A program made the translations under genes and the position numbers. Shown here in pieces: positions 44,759-54,663 of a stretch of DNA of 64,000 nucleotides. The notes under the pieces were generated by a model. The model had not been told where the DNA came from and made no database searches. It saw nothing but the letters and a program-made list of their open reading frames with translations. The first letter of the stretch is position 1. Each line of letters opens with the position of its first letter. Origin of the DNA: Saprospiraceae bacterium (lineage in GTDB: Bacteria; Bacteroidota; Bacteroidia; Chitinophagales; Saprospiraceae); contig JADKGD010000002.1 in assembly GCA_016717145.1 (NCBI GenBank), positions 186,001 through 250,000 on the forward strand, written 5' to 3'.

Positions 44759-46534
44759 ATGAGTATGCCTGAAAAGCTTTTACAAGTCCGAAAAGCAATG
44801 TTTGAAAAAGGAATTGATGCCATAATCATTCCCAGCAGCGACCCTCATCAGAGTGAATATGTAGCCACTCACTGGCAAGAGAGAACATGGTTAAGTGGAT
44901 TTACAGGTTCTGCGGGTATCGTTGTCATTACTAAGGATCATGCAGGACTATGGACAGATTCAAGATATTTTTTACAAGCAGAAATAGAACTATCCGATTC
45001 TACATTCACTTTACATAAAATGTACAATCAATTTGCATCACCGCATGTTGATTTCCTCACAAAAAATTTATCTCCGGGATCCAGGGTATCGGTAAATGGC
45101 TTTATGTTTTCAAAGACTTCTATCGATACTTTAAAAAAATCACTAAACGAATATCTAATCGAATTAGACTACAGACAAGACCTGATATCCGACATCTGGC
45201 ACAACAGACCAGGCTTGTCTGATGCATTGGTTGAGATTCATGACATAACTTTCGCAGGAAGGACCTTGATTGAGAAACTTTCTGACATCAGACGTGAATT
45301 GGATATATTACATGCTGACTCACATTTGATCACTGCCCTTGACGATCTCGCATGGACATTTAATATAAGAGGTTCAGACGTCGCATACAATCCGGTAGTC
45401 ATTGCTTACGGTATAGTCAGTAAAACAGAGGCCTGTATTTTTATTGACCAGCATAAACTTTCTAAACAACTTAAAGACTATTTTTATCAAAATCAGGTCA
45501 AGATTTATGATTACGAATCTATAATTCCATTTTTAAATAGAATGCCTGATAACGAAACAATATCTGTAGATCAAAATATTTGTAACCAAAGTGTCTATGA
45601 GGCAATAAATGCAAAAATAATACATACTCAATCCATTCCTAAGTTATTAAAATCGATAAAAAACGAATCGGAAATAAGTCATATCAGAAATGTTATGAAA
45701 AAAGATGGTGCTGCCATTGCAGAAACATTTTATTGGCTAGAAACACAACTTAAATCAGTAACCGGAGTCTCTGAATGTGCTTTTGCCATAAAATTGGCAG
45801 AAAATCGTACCAAACAACCGTTTTATAAAGGTGAGAGTTTCGGTGCGATTATTGGATACGAAAGTAACGGGGCTATCATACATTATCACCCGGACCCGGA
45901 CAGTTGCAAAACAATACTGTCAGAAGGTATTTTACTAGCAGATAGTGGGGGACAATATTATGATGGTACCACAGATATTACCCGGACAATTTCCCTTAGT
46001 CCGCCTTCTTCAGATCAAAAGAAACATTATACTCTAATTCTTAAAGGTATGATTTCTTTATCAATGTCAAAGTTTCCCGTGGGCACAACAGGAGCTCAAC
46101 TTGACACACTTGCAAGACAGTTTTTATGGGCTGAAGGCTTGAATTATGGACATGGGACCGGACATGGCGTTGGTTTTTTTCTTAATGTACATGAAGCCCC
46201 TCAAGGTTTTGCCCCGGTGCATTCAGAAAGGGGCAAAACGGTTTTATTACCCGGAATGCTGACTAGCAATGAACCAGGATATTATATTGAAGGATTATAT
46301 GGGATGCGCATAGAAAATCTAATTATAACTATAAAAAGCACTATTCCAGATTTTCTTGAATTTGAAACCGTTACTTTATACCCATTTGACCACTTGCTAA
46401 TAAATAAATCAATGTTGACGGTAGCAGAGATTAGTTGGATAAATACATACCATTCCAGGGTTTATGAAGGTATTTGTCCCTATTTGCCAAGTGAATTTAA
46501 ACAATGGTTGCAGGAAAAATGCAGAAATATTTAA
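44759..46534 (+). CDS. Xaa-Pro aminopeptidase (aminopeptidase P, M24B)
   Basis: A 591-residue cytoplasmic metallopeptidase that removes the first residue from peptides with proline at position two. It has two creatinase N-type domains (about 5-310) and a pita-bread catalytic domain (about 320-545). Metal ligands are visible: the two Asp of LADSGGQYYDGTTDITRT, the His of GHGTGHGVGFFLNVHE, the Glu of SNEPGYY and the Glu of MRIENL. The C-terminal ~60 residues are the extra domain of the longer eukaryote-like aminopeptidase P form. The end is four bases from the convergent GT2 gene. No consensus promoter was found. Confidence 0.92.
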   Translation: MSMPEKLLQVRKAMFEKGIDAIIIPSSDPHQSEYVATHWQERTWLSGFTGSAGIVVITKDHAGLWTDSRYFLQAEIELSDSTFTLHKMYNQFASPHVDFLTKNLSPGSRVSVNGFMFSKTSIDTLKKSLNEYLIELDYRQDLISDIWHNRPGLSDALVEIHDITFAGRTLIEKLSDIRRELDILHADSHLITALDDLAWTFNIRGSDVAYNPVVIAYGIVSKTEACIFIDQHKLSKQLKDYFYQNQVKIYDYESIIPFLNRMPDNETISVDQNICNQSVYEAINAKIIHTQSIPKLLKSIKNESEISHIRNVMKKDGAAIAETFYWLETQLKSVTGVSECAFAIKLAENRTKQPFYKGESFGAIIGYESNGAIIHYHPDPDSCKTILSEGILLADSGGQYYDGTTDITRTISLSPPSSDQKKHYTLILKGMISLSMSKFPVGTTGAQLDTLARQFLWAEGLNYGHGTGHGVGFFLNVHEAPQGFAPVHSERGKTVLLPGMLTSNEPGYYIEGLYGMRIENLIITIKSTIPDFLEFETVTLYPFDHLLINKSMLTVAEISWINTYHSRVYEGICPYLPSEFKQWLQEKCRNI

Positions 46535-46538
46535 CTGC

Positions 46539-47258
46539 TTATTTTGACCAAATATTATATTTTAAAATACAATAAATTGCTCGAAATCCGTCTTTCCAGT
46601 TTATTTTTTTTCCTTCTGCATATGTTCGGCCATAGTAAGATATGCCGACCTCATAAATTCTGACATTTGGAATTCTTGAAACTCTTGCTGTAACTTCAGG
46701 TTCAAAACCAAATCTGTTTTCTTTTAGTATCAAGTTTTTAATTATGTCTGACTTCCACATCTTATAACATGTTTCCATATCTGTAAGATTTAAGTTTGTT
46801 AGGGCATTTGAAAATGCGGTAAGCGCTTTATTTCCAATAGAGTGCCAGAAAAATAAAATTCTATGCGGCTTCCCACCCATAAATCTTGATCCATATACGA
46901 CATCAGCAAAACCGTCCAGTATGGGTTTGAGCAGGTAATTAAATTCGTTTGGGTCATATTCCAGATCAGCATCCTGAATGATTATAAAATCTCCTTTTGC
47001 TTCTTTTATTCCCGTGTGTAGTGCTGCTCCTTTTCCTTTGTTCACCTCATGTTTATAATATGATAATTCTAGATCCGGATATTGATAATGATATTCGAAG
47101 ACCCTATTTTCCGTATCATCATTAGAACAATCATTTACTACAATTATTTCTTTTGTGACTCCTCCGATTAAACTTATTCCCTGAACTTTGTTTAGTATAG
47201 TCTGGATGGTTTTCTCCTCATTATAGGCCGGGATTATAATAGATAGTTTTAAAGACAT
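46539..47258 (-). CDS. glycosyltransferase family 2 (dolichyl/polyprenyl-phosphate mannose synthase-like)
   Basis: A 239-residue enzyme with a GT-A fold. It opens LSIIIPAYNEEKTIQTIL, and the metal/nucleotide motif is IIQDADLEYDP (DAD). SRFMGGKPHR and NALTNLNLTDMETCYKMW are characteristic of the DPM1/undecaprenyl-phosphate glycosyltransferase branch. No C-terminal membrane segments are present, so it is the short soluble form. It probably makes a polyprenyl-phosphate sugar for envelope glycans. Confidence 0.85.
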   Translation of the reverse strand: MSLKLSIIIPAYNEEKTIQTILNKVQGISLIGGVTKEIIVVNDCSNDDTENRVFEYHYQYPDLELSYYKHEVNKGKGAALHTGIKEAKGDFIIIQDADLEYDPNEFNYLLKPILDGFADVVYGSRFMGGKPHRILFFWHSIGNKALTAFSNALTNLNLTDMETCYKMWKSDIIKNLILKENRFGFEPEVTARVSRIPNVRIYEVGISYYGRTYAEGKKINWKDGFRAIYCILKYNIWSK

Positions 47259-47423
47259 TTATAATAAAATTTTAACTCATTGTGTTTCATAATATTAATT
47301 AACACCTTTTGAATAATTTTAAAAGTAACACAGTTAAATCTTTTTTTGGTTTGTGCAGAAATGCTTAATTTCGTGGCCCCAAATTATTAGATTATTAAAC
47401 AATAAAGTAACAAAAGTATAAAA

Positions 47424-48518
47424 ATGAATTTTCATTCTCTAAAAATACAAAAAATAGTCTCAGAAACTCTAGATGCCAAAACCATATATTTTGAACTTCC
47501 TGATGACATTGTACAGGAATTTATGCACCATCCCGGACAATATCTGACCGTCAGAACAAATTTAAATGGCAACGAATGCAGACGGGCATATTCAATTTCA
47601 ACAATTCCTGGTGGCAGTACTATAGGCGTAACTATAAAAAAGGTGGATAAGGGCTTAATGTCCGGTTTTCTACATGATAAAGCTTCAGAAGGTGATTTTC
47701 TGGATGTTATGACTCCTGAAGGTCATTTTATTATTAAACCAAATCATCTTAGCGCTCGTGATTATTATTTTTATGCTGCTGGTAGCGGCATTACTCCAAT
47801 AATGTCCATGTTACAAACGATATTAGAAGAAGAGCCAAAAAGTACCTGCTACTTATTATACGGTAGTAGGGATGAAACAAACATCATTTTTAAAGGTAAA
47901 CTGGACAAGATGATTCAAAAATATGAAGATCAACTCCATGTAGACTATGTATTAAGTCAGCCTTTATCAAAAAAAACGGGCGGCATTGGTGGTTTATTTG
48001 CAAAAAAAAGTGTGGACTGGCAAGGATATAAAGGAAGGATTGATGAAAAGATGTGCGAAAATTTTATAAAAGAACACCCGCCAAAAAACGATGATGTCCA
48101 ATATTTTATTTGTGGTCCCGGTGACTTCATTCAAAAAATTGAATCCTTTTTACTAAAAAAACATGTCGATAAAAAACTTATCCATAAAGAGTATTTCACA
48201 CCGTTGACAAGTAAAGATCAGAAGGAAATTCAGTCTGCTTCATCGGGGCTTGTATCCGTCACGCTTAAGGGAGAAAATTTCACCATCAATGTCCCAAAAG
48301 ATAAAACGATTTTGGATGTTTTGGTTGCAGCAAAAAAAGACCCGCCATATTCATGCACAAGCGGGGCATGTTCCACTTGTATGGCGAAAGTTACAGAGGG
48401 TACTGTTGCAATGGATAGTTGTTATGCCTTAGACGATGATGAAATCGCAGGTGGTTTTATACTTACTTGTCAATCTCATCCAACAACTGCTAATGTTTCT
48501 ATAACATATGATATTTGA
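47424..48518 (+). CDS. ferredoxin reductase with C-terminal 2Fe-2S domain (PaaE-like)
   Basis: A 364-residue soluble electron-transfer protein. It has an FAD domain (about 1-105; RxYS signature RRAYSIST), an NAD(P) domain (about 110-260; AAGSGITPIMSMLQ and YFICGPGDFI), and a plant-type 2Fe-2S domain (about 275-364). The cluster cysteines are Cys311, Cys316, Cys319 and Cys349 (C-x4-C-x2-C-x29-C). This is the layout of phenylacetyl-CoA epoxidase reductase PaaE and related oxygenase reductases. No paaABCD genes are near, so the partner oxygenase is unknown. Confidence 0.85.
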   Translation: MNFHSLKIQKIVSETLDAKTIYFELPDDIVQEFMHHPGQYLTVRTNLNGNECRRAYSISTIPGGSTIGVTIKKVDKGLMSGFLHDKASEGDFLDVMTPEGHFIIKPNHLSARDYYFYAAGSGITPIMSMLQTILEEEPKSTCYLLYGSRDETNIIFKGKLDKMIQKYEDQLHVDYVLSQPLSKKTGGIGGLFAKKSVDWQGYKGRIDEKMCENFIKEHPPKNDDVQYFICGPGDFIQKIESFLLKKHVDKKLIHKEYFTPLTSKDQKEIQSASSGLVSVTLKGENFTINVPKDKTILDVLVAAKKDPPYSCTSGACSTCMAKVTEGTVAMDSCYALDDDEIAGGFILTCQSHPTTANVSITYDI

Positions 48519-48555
48519 ATTACTGATAATCCAAAACGCTATTAGATCCTAATTA

Positions 48556-48915
48556 ATGCCACAGCAATCATGGTATTATAAAAACAATTCAGATATTGCT
48601 TATGATCTAAGTATTTATCACGGAGATGAATCCGGGCATGTTATTATTTATTCGAATCAAGCCATAATTATCATCGATTTTGGTATTACGACCGATAAAA
48701 GCTACTCTTTTTACCTGGGAGAAGAATTATTTGAGCTATCAATTAAAATTGAAACTTCTAACAGGTCTTATGTTTTGAAAAACATGTATTCCGGTTCAAA
48801 AATATCTGATGATAGCCAAAACAAATACCCTACAGAACATGTGAAAAAAGCCTTACTTATTGTTACAATGTCAGCTATTTTAGGGCTGATTGCCTTTCTT
48901 TTATTACTTAATTAA
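48556..48915 (+). CDS. small membrane-anchored protein of unknown function
   Basis: A 119-residue protein with a beta-rich N-terminal region (1-80) and one strong C-terminal transmembrane segment (about 97-117, ALLIVTMSAILGLIAFLLLL). The domain is likely cytoplasmic, judged from the lysines before the helix. I do not recognise the family. It lies 37 bases after the reductase gene and its end precedes the scpB promoter. Confidence 0.5.
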   Translation: MPQQSWYYKNNSDIAYDLSIYHGDESGHVIIYSNQAIIIIDFGITTDKSYSFYLGEELFELSIKIETSNRSYVLKNMYSGSKISDDSQNKYPTEHVKKALLIVTMSAILGLIAFLLLLN

Positions 48916-48938
48916 ACCAATATTTAATAAAAATAGTC

Positions 48939-48946
48939 TAAATTTG
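48939..48946 (+). promoter_or_regulatory. -7 promoter element (TAaaTTTG) for scpB
   Basis: An exact TAnnTTTG match that places the transcription start near 48953. The longest open frame (from 48890) begins before this, so the true scpB start must be downstream if this promoter is used. Confidence 0.5.
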
Positions 48947-48967
48947 TATTTCAATAAAATTGAAAAA

Positions 48968-49579
48968 TTGAATAAATTGGCTTTACATGTGGAGAGTCTT
49001 ATTTTTATAGGCAACCCGTCTATAAGTTTTGATGATATAAAAAATGCTTTGGAAGAAAGCCTTTCCACAGAGTTTACTGATGAACAGGTGGCAGATTGTA
49101 TTGGTTTCCTGATGGAAAAATACGCTGATGACGCATACTCCATTGAGATAGTTGAAATAGCCGGTGGGTTCAGATTTATGACTAAAGGGTCATTTCACAA
49201 TACTATTGGAACATTCCTGAAACAGAATACCCATAAAAAATTGAGTAAATCAGCGCTTGAAACTCTTGCTATTGTTGCGTACAAACAACCTGTTACCAAA
49301 TCAGAATTAGAATCTATTAGGGGTGTTAATTGTGATTATACTATACAAAAACTTTTAGAAAAAGATCTGTTGGAAATTTCGGGTCGAAGCGATGGTCCCG
49401 GCAGACCGTTATTATACAGTACTTCAATTAAGTTTATAGATTATTTTGGCTTGAGGAGCATTGAAGATTTGCCAAAACCAAAAGAATTTGATACAATTGA
49501 AAATCAAGTGGGTGAACAGGCGCCAATTGAGGAAACGTTAAATGAAAAGAACAATCATTTTGAAAAGGAGGAAAAATAA
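48968..49579 (+). CDS. scpB: segregation and condensation protein B
   Basis: Kleisin-associated subunit of the SMC-ScpAB complex that compacts and separates chromosomes. It has two winged-helix domains; the diagnostic stretch is KSALETLAIVAYKQPVTKSELESIRGVNCD, followed by GRPLLYSTSIKFIDYFGL. The frame is open from 48890, but those extra residues are not ScpB-like and would start before the promoter. I use the TTG at 48968, which gives 203 residues; TTG 48977 or GTG 48986 are alternatives. The C-terminal tail after about residue 175 is acidic and low in complexity. The scpA and smc genes are not in the window. Confidence 0.85.
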   Translation: MNKLALHVESLIFIGNPSISFDDIKNALEESLSTEFTDEQVADCIGFLMEKYADDAYSIEIVEIAGGFRFMTKGSFHNTIGTFLKQNTHKKLSKSALETLAIVAYKQPVTKSELESIRGVNCDYTIQKLLEKDLLEISGRSDGPGRPLLYSTSIKFIDYFGLRSIEDLPKPKEFDTIENQVGEQAPIEETLNEKNNHFEKEEK

Positions 49580-49604
49580 TTATTATAAATTATAAAAGTA
49601 AAAA

Positions 49605-50123
49605 GTGAAAGATACAATTTTAATAAATCGAGTGGCTGAGAGTGGCATCATAACTTTCAATTTGGAAGATTATTTTCCAAAACATGAATTTATTACTTTT
49701 GACATTAAGGATTTCCTCTTTAGTGGTATGATTTTAAAAGAAAAAGATTTTAGGGAAGCCCTTAAAGCTGAGGATTGGTCTTCCTATAAAAATAAAATTG
49801 TTTTGGTGATTTGTTCAGCAGATGCCATTATTCCACTTTGGGCATATATGTTGATCAATGCTTGTCTGGAAGGAAAAGCTCATGACTCCTATAATGGAAA
49901 TAAAGAAGAATACCTAAAAATGTATTACCGCGAAATTCTACAAAAAATTGATTATCAGCAATATAAGGACCAAAGAGTCGTTATTAAAGGATGCAGCAAT
50001 AAACCTGTGCCTGATTATGCTTACGCATATATTACCACGCTTATCAAACCATTCGCTCAAAGCATTATGTTTGGCGAGCCTTGCAGCACAGTACCTATAT
50101 TTAAAAGACCACGTAATATTTAA
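49605..50123 (+). CDS. DUF2480 family protein
   Basis: A 172-residue cytoplasmic protein that I assign to the Bacteroidota-specific DUF2480 family from its opening (ILINRVAESGIITFNLEDYF) and from CSNKPVPDYAYAYITTLIKP in the second half. The function is unknown. The frame starts with GTG. It follows scpB by 25 bases and precedes the transglycosylase gene by 26 bases, so the three may form one transcript. Confidence 0.75.
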   Translation: MKDTILINRVAESGIITFNLEDYFPKHEFITFDIKDFLFSGMILKEKDFREALKAEDWSSYKNKIVLVICSADAIIPLWAYMLINACLEGKAHDSYNGNKEEYLKMYYREILQKIDYQQYKDQRVVIKGCSNKPVPDYAYAYITTLIKPFAQSIMFGEPCSTVPIFKRPRNI

Positions 50124-50149
50124 TGTAGATTCAAAAAAAGAAAGACATT

Positions 50150-51058
50150 ATGAAATCTTATAAAAATTTATTCCCAATTTTCGGCTTCCTATCTGGAGTT
50201 GTATTTTGTTTACTGATCTTTGTTTCTTTTGCTAACAAAGAGTCATCATTAGGTAAGTTTTTTGATTTGCCACAACAAATTATGGCTGTAAATCTGGATA
50301 AAGAATTTAATTTCGCAGGCGAAGCTGTACCTATTAACGAAGACACTCGCGAACGTCTTGACAGAGAACTTAGCGTGAATGCTTACTGGCAGTCTACCAC
50401 ACTTTTAAATTTAAAAATGTCAAATAAGCATTTCCCTATAGTCGAAAAAATACTACTTAAAAATGGTATTCCCGAAGATTTTAAGTTTTTGGCAATTGCT
50501 GAAAGTGGGTTGAGAAATGTAACGTCATCAGCAAATGCAAAAGGATTCTGGCAGTTTATGAAACCCGCAGCTTCAGAAATGGGGCTTGAAATGTCAGAAG
50601 AAGTAGATGAGCGACTACACCTTGAAAAATCAACTGAAGCTGCCTGTAAATATCTTAAGCAATTACACAATAGGTTTGGTAGCTGGACAAATGTAGCCGG
50701 AGCTTATAATGTGGGACCAACATCTTTTGCAAAAACACTCATAGACCAAAAAGAAACAAGCTATTATAACATAAATATAAATGAAGAAACTTCAAGATAT
50801 TTATTCAGGATTGTTGCCATTAAAGAAATCGTAAAAAATCCAAATGACTTTGGTTACTATCTGGAAGATCATCATAAATACAAACCACAATCAAATCTTA
50901 AAGAAGTTCTTGTTAAAAACTCTATTCCAAATCTCGCCGATTTTGCCCATCAATATGGTATGACATATCGTATGTTTAAATACTACAACCCTTGGTTGAT
51001 ATCTACAAAACTTACTGTACCTGAAGGAAAAGAATATATCTTCAAAGTGGTCAGTTAG
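50150..51058 (+). CDS. lytic transglycosylase (SLT-type)
   Basis: A 302-residue envelope enzyme that cleaves the MurNAc-GlcNAc bond of peptidoglycan to give anhydro-muropeptides. An N-terminal membrane anchor or signal (8-28) is followed by the SLT domain (about 105-225), with catalytic Glu118 in LAIAESGLRN. GFWQFMKPAASEMGL and VAGAYNVGPTSFAKTL are the other family motifs. The C-terminal ~60 residues (LADFAHQYGMTYRMFKYYNPWL) resemble a single LysM-like or MltD-type peptidoglycan-binding module. It is last in the scpB unit. Confidence 0.88.
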   Translation: MKSYKNLFPIFGFLSGVVFCLLIFVSFANKESSLGKFFDLPQQIMAVNLDKEFNFAGEAVPINEDTRERLDRELSVNAYWQSTTLLNLKMSNKHFPIVEKILLKNGIPEDFKFLAIAESGLRNVTSSANAKGFWQFMKPAASEMGLEMSEEVDERLHLEKSTEAACKYLKQLHNRFGSWTNVAGAYNVGPTSFAKTLIDQKETSYYNININEETSRYLFRIVAIKEIVKNPNDFGYYLEDHHKYKPQSNLKEVLVKNSIPNLADFAHQYGMTYRMFKYYNPWLISTKLTVPEGKEYIFKVVS

Positions 51059-51105
51059 AAGGATCCGGCTTTTCAACCGACAAGAACATTACAAAATTAT
51101 TTGAT

Positions 51106-51375
51106 TCACAAAAACCATTTCAGACAGATCAAGATCAAAAACAATCCATATACAATGTAGTAAACGTGTTTACCATAGTCTCCATATCCAATCAAGGTAG
51201 TTTCTTTTATCATGATTATACCCAAAAAAGATATTAACACGCCTGTGAGATCAAGATATTGCCAATCCACAAAGTGTTTACCAAAAATGGAAATAAAACT
51301 GCCTGACAGAATAATCCATTTACCCATTGAGTTTTGCAAAAACATACATACAAAAGCAAATAGCCCTATTATCAT
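51106..51375 (-). CDS. small membrane protein of unknown function
   Basis: An 89-residue protein with three hydrophobic segments (about 2-25, 43-60, 68-88). There is no known motif. Its ATG overlaps the sucA stop codon (ATGA), so it is translationally coupled to sucA. I do not recognise the family. Confidence 0.5.
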   Translation of the reverse strand: MIIGLFAFVCMFLQNSMGKWIILSGSFISIFGKHFVDWQYLDLTGVLISFLGIIMIKETTLIGYGDYGKHVYYIVYGLFLILICLKWFL

Positions 51376-54108
51376 ATGATTAATCCAAATGCTGCTTTGA
51401 TCAATTGTTCCTGTTGCTGATCATGTATCTTCTTAAATCCGGTGGCCGGTGAAGCACTAGCCTTTCTTGATATACATTCGATTGATTCTCTTCTGAAGTA
51501 ATTCATAAAATATGCCCAGGCACCCATATTGGATGATTCTTCCTGAACCCAAAAGAATTCTGCTTTTTCATATTTTTTCATGATGCTTCTAATTTCTGTT
51601 TCAGGCAAAGGGTATAATTGCTCCACTCGGACAATGGCAACATCTTTTATGTCATTTGCCCTACGAAATTCATTTAGTTCATAATATACTTTACCGGAAC
51701 AAAAGAGCACTCGTTTTGCTTTTTTGACGGTATCGTCACTAATGACCTCCCGGAACTTTGTTTTGCCTGTAAACTCACTAAATTCACTTACACATTCCGG
51801 ATGCCTCAACATAGATTTGGGAGACATATGGATCAATGGCTTTCTATACGGCATAGCCAACTGCCTCCTTATTAAATGAAAAAAGTTGGCCGGTGTTGTC
51901 ACATTTGCAACTATCATATTGAAATTCGCGCACATTTGAAGAAATCGTTCCAGTCTGGCGCTGGAATGTTCGGGTCCCTGCCCTTCCATGCCGTGAGGTA
52001 ACAACATCACAAGTCCACTCATACGTTGCCACTTACTTTCCCCAGCACTGATAAATTGGTCAACTATTGTCTGAGCTCCGTTGTAAAAATCCCCAAACTG
52101 GGCCTCCCAAATGGTTAAATGATCGGGTGAAGATTGTGAATAACCGTATTCAAACCCCAAAACCGCAAACTCAGATAACAATGAATTGTAAATCATAAAC
52201 TTTCCGTCTGCTTCTTCAAGTGTATTAAGTCTGTTATATTCTTCATTGGTTTTTTCATCAAAAAACACAGCATGTCTATGAGAAAACGTGCCTCTTTTAA
52301 CATCCTGACCGCTCATTCTGACATTGCTACCCTCCAGCATTAATGATCCATAAGCCATCAATTCTCCAAATGACCAATCTACTAAGCCCTTTATCCAACA
52401 AGTCTTGTTTTGATTTTTGAAGTCTGCTGATTTTCGCAAGTGGAGAGAATCCTTGAGGCAAAGACATGAGGTGTTTTAATATTTTATCAACATCTTTTTT
52501 ACTTATTCCCGTTTCCGGAGCAACCATATCTGATATTTCTATCGTCTTTTTAAGTTGTCGCCAAGCTTGTTCCGGTTCCTGATATTTGTATGGTAAAACT
52601 TTTTGTTTTACCATGTCCAACCTATCCTGTAGTTCTGCCCAAAATTTCTTTTCAAGTTCGTCTCCAAGTTTTGTATCTATATCTCCACGTTCAATCAATG
52701 CAGACAGATACAATTCTCTTGGATTTTTGTGTGCTTCGATGAGTTCATACATTTGTGGTTGTGTAAATTTGGGATCATCGCCTTCATTATGGCCATGTCT
52801 TCTATAACAAACCATATCAATAAATACATCACTATTGAACTTTTGACGATATTCCACAGCAAGTTCAGCAGCAAATACAACGGCCTCCGGGTCATCACCA
52901 TTTACATGAAATACAGGAGCCTGAACAATGCCTGCAGCGGCAGTACAGTATGTTGAAGATCTGGCATCTTCATAATTAGTTGTAAAGCCAATTTGATTAT
53001 TAATAACAAAGTGAATTGATCCACCGGTATAATAACCATCTAATTGGCTCATTTGTACCGTTTCATAAACCACTCCCTGACCAGCAACGGCACTATCCCC
53101 ATGTATAACAATAGGTAAAATCCTGTCATAATTACTGTCATACAATAAATCTGCCTTTGCTCTTGTAAATCCTTCCAATACAGGATTTACTGCTTCAAGA
53201 TGTGATGGATTTGGCGCTAATTTCATTTGTACCAGCTTACCTGACGGAGTCGTAATCTGTGAAGAAAATCCTAAATGATATTTTACATCACCATCTCCAA
53301 AACTTTGATCCAGAATAGCTGTGCCCTCAAACTCATTAAAAATCTGGTCGTAGGTCTTCATCATTGTATTGGCGAGAACATTGAGTCTACCTCTGTGGGC
53401 CATACCAATGACAACTTCCACCACTTTATCATCCGCTGCTGCATTAATCATGGCATCTAAGGCGGCAATGGTAGTTTCTCCTCCTTCCAGAGAAAATCTT
53501 TTTTGACCCACGTATTTAGTGTGTAGAAATTTTTCAAAAATGACTGCGCCGTTAAGTTTTTGAAGTATCTGATTCTTTTTTTCAATACTAAGACCATAAC
53601 TTCCTTCAAAATTTCTTGACTCGATTTTTTCACGCATCCACATTCTTTTTTCCCTGTTCTCAATATGTGCATATTCAATACCCAAATTACCACAATATAT
53701 GGTTCTTAGCTTGTCCAAAATCTGGGCAAGAGTCCCATTTTTTATGCCTATTTCTTCACCGGCTACAAATACTTTTTTAAGGTCACTTTCTTCTAGGGCA
53801 TAGTCAGATAACTCAAGATGCGGTTGTCTGTCTTTACGTGGTTTAAGCGGGTTTGTTGTAGCCAACAAATGCCCTCTATTTCTGAAACCATGAATGATGG
53901 ACATCACCCCAAATTCCTTTACTGATAGATTGCCGCTGTCATTTTGCAGCTCGGTGTCAGATACACCATGTCCTTTAGAACTAAATTCAAATCCATCAAA
54001 AAACACTCTCCAACCCTCATCAACAGATGAAGCATCCTGTTGATAAGACTTATACATAGATTCAATATATGCTGGGTGCGCATTAAAAACATAAGAATAA
54101 TCTTTCAT
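51372..54108 (-). CDS. sucA: 2-oxoglutarate dehydrogenase E1 component (single-base frameshift near 52388)
   Basis: Thiamine-diphosphate E1 of the 2-oxoglutarate dehydrogenase complex (TCA cycle). The restored protein is about 911 residues, close to the usual 930. The first frame (54108-52327) has the N-terminal E2-binding start NAHPAYIESMYKSYQQ, GMAHRGRLNVLANTM, HGDSAVAGQGVVYE and HGHNEGDDPKFTQP. It goes astray after LLDKGL. The second frame resumes with VDWSFGELMAYGSLM and carries GQDVKRGTFSHRHAV and LLPHGMEGQGPEHSSARLER. The junction is AAAGGG (52386-52391 as read on the minus strand) with one extra base. The coding span has one base too many. Residual sequencing error is most likely. Confidence 0.93.
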
Positions 54109-54151
54109 CGATATGATATATTCAGTAAATAATAAGTCAATAAGTAAACCG

Positions 54152-54159
54152 CAAAACTA
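54152..54159 (-). promoter_or_regulatory. -7 promoter element (TAgtTTTG) for sucA
   Basis: An exact TAnnTTTG match on the minus strand, 43 bases upstream of the sucA ATG, within the 234-base divergent gap shared with rpsT. No -33 match is seen. Confidence 0.45.
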
Positions 54160-54273
54160 CAATAATTCAAAAATAAAGTCATCAGAATCCTCTCTTTTTA
54201 CAGTAAAAATTCAAAAATCACACAATTATTCTCACCTTTTAAAAATATTATTCTCTTTTTAAGCCAAATTGTT

Positions 54274-54303
54274 TTTGGATTCAAACTAAAAAACTTACTT
54301 TTG
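54274..54303 (+). promoter_or_regulatory. promoter for rpsT
   Basis: TTTG (54274-54277) and TActTTTG (54296-54303) are 18 bases apart. The ATG at 54343 follows 39 bases later. Confidence 0.6.
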
Positions 54304-54342
54304 CACTCCATTTAAGAAAATGTTTTTCAAAAATAAATGTTT

Positions 54343-54594
54343 ATGGCACAACACAAATCATCAAAAAAAAGAATCCGTCAGGACATTAAGATAAGGTTAA
54401 GAAACAGATATTATAAAAAAACTGCTAGGACCTCTATCGCAAAGCTCAGAAGTATGACTGACAAAAAAGAAGCTGCAGTGTTTTTACCTAAAGTTGTAAG
54501 TATGGTCGACAGACTTGCAAAGAAAAATACCTGGCATAAAAACAAATCGTCAAACCTGAAGTCAAAGTTGACCAAGTACGTAAATAGTTTATAA
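54343..54594 (+). CDS. rpsT: 30S ribosomal protein S20
   Basis: An 83-residue, strongly basic primary 16S rRNA-binding protein of the small subunit. It starts MAQHKSSKKRIRQDIKIRLR and shows the conserved central IAKLRSMTDKKEAA and the helical lysine-rich C-terminus. I choose ATG 54343 over the in-frame ATG two codons upstream because MAxHKSAxKR is the family start. It is a single-gene unit bounded by its own promoter and terminator. Confidence 0.95.
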   Translation: MAQHKSSKKRIRQDIKIRLRNRYYKKTARTSIAKLRSMTDKKEAAVFLPKVVSMVDRLAKKNTWHKNKSSNLKSKLTKYVNSL

Positions 54595-54620
54595 GAAATT
54601 ATTTTAAAAAGATATATCAA

Positions 54621-54652
54621 GGTGCATTCATTATTTTGGATGCACCTTTTTT
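54621..54652 (+). terminator. rho-independent terminator after rpsT
   Basis: GGTGCAT (54621-54627) and ATGCACC (54640-54646) form a 7-base stem with a 12-base loop, followed by a run of six T. Confidence 0.8.
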
Positions 54653-54663
54653 AGTTTTTATAC

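Noticed and set aside
48890..48967. The 26-residue N-terminal extension of scpB
   Set aside because: It overlaps the preceding gene, precedes a consensus promoter element and is not ScpB-like.
52327..52439. Two separate overlapping genes at the sucA junction
   Set aside because: The overlap is only the out-of-frame tail of each fragment; together they cover one standard E1 with no duplicated region.
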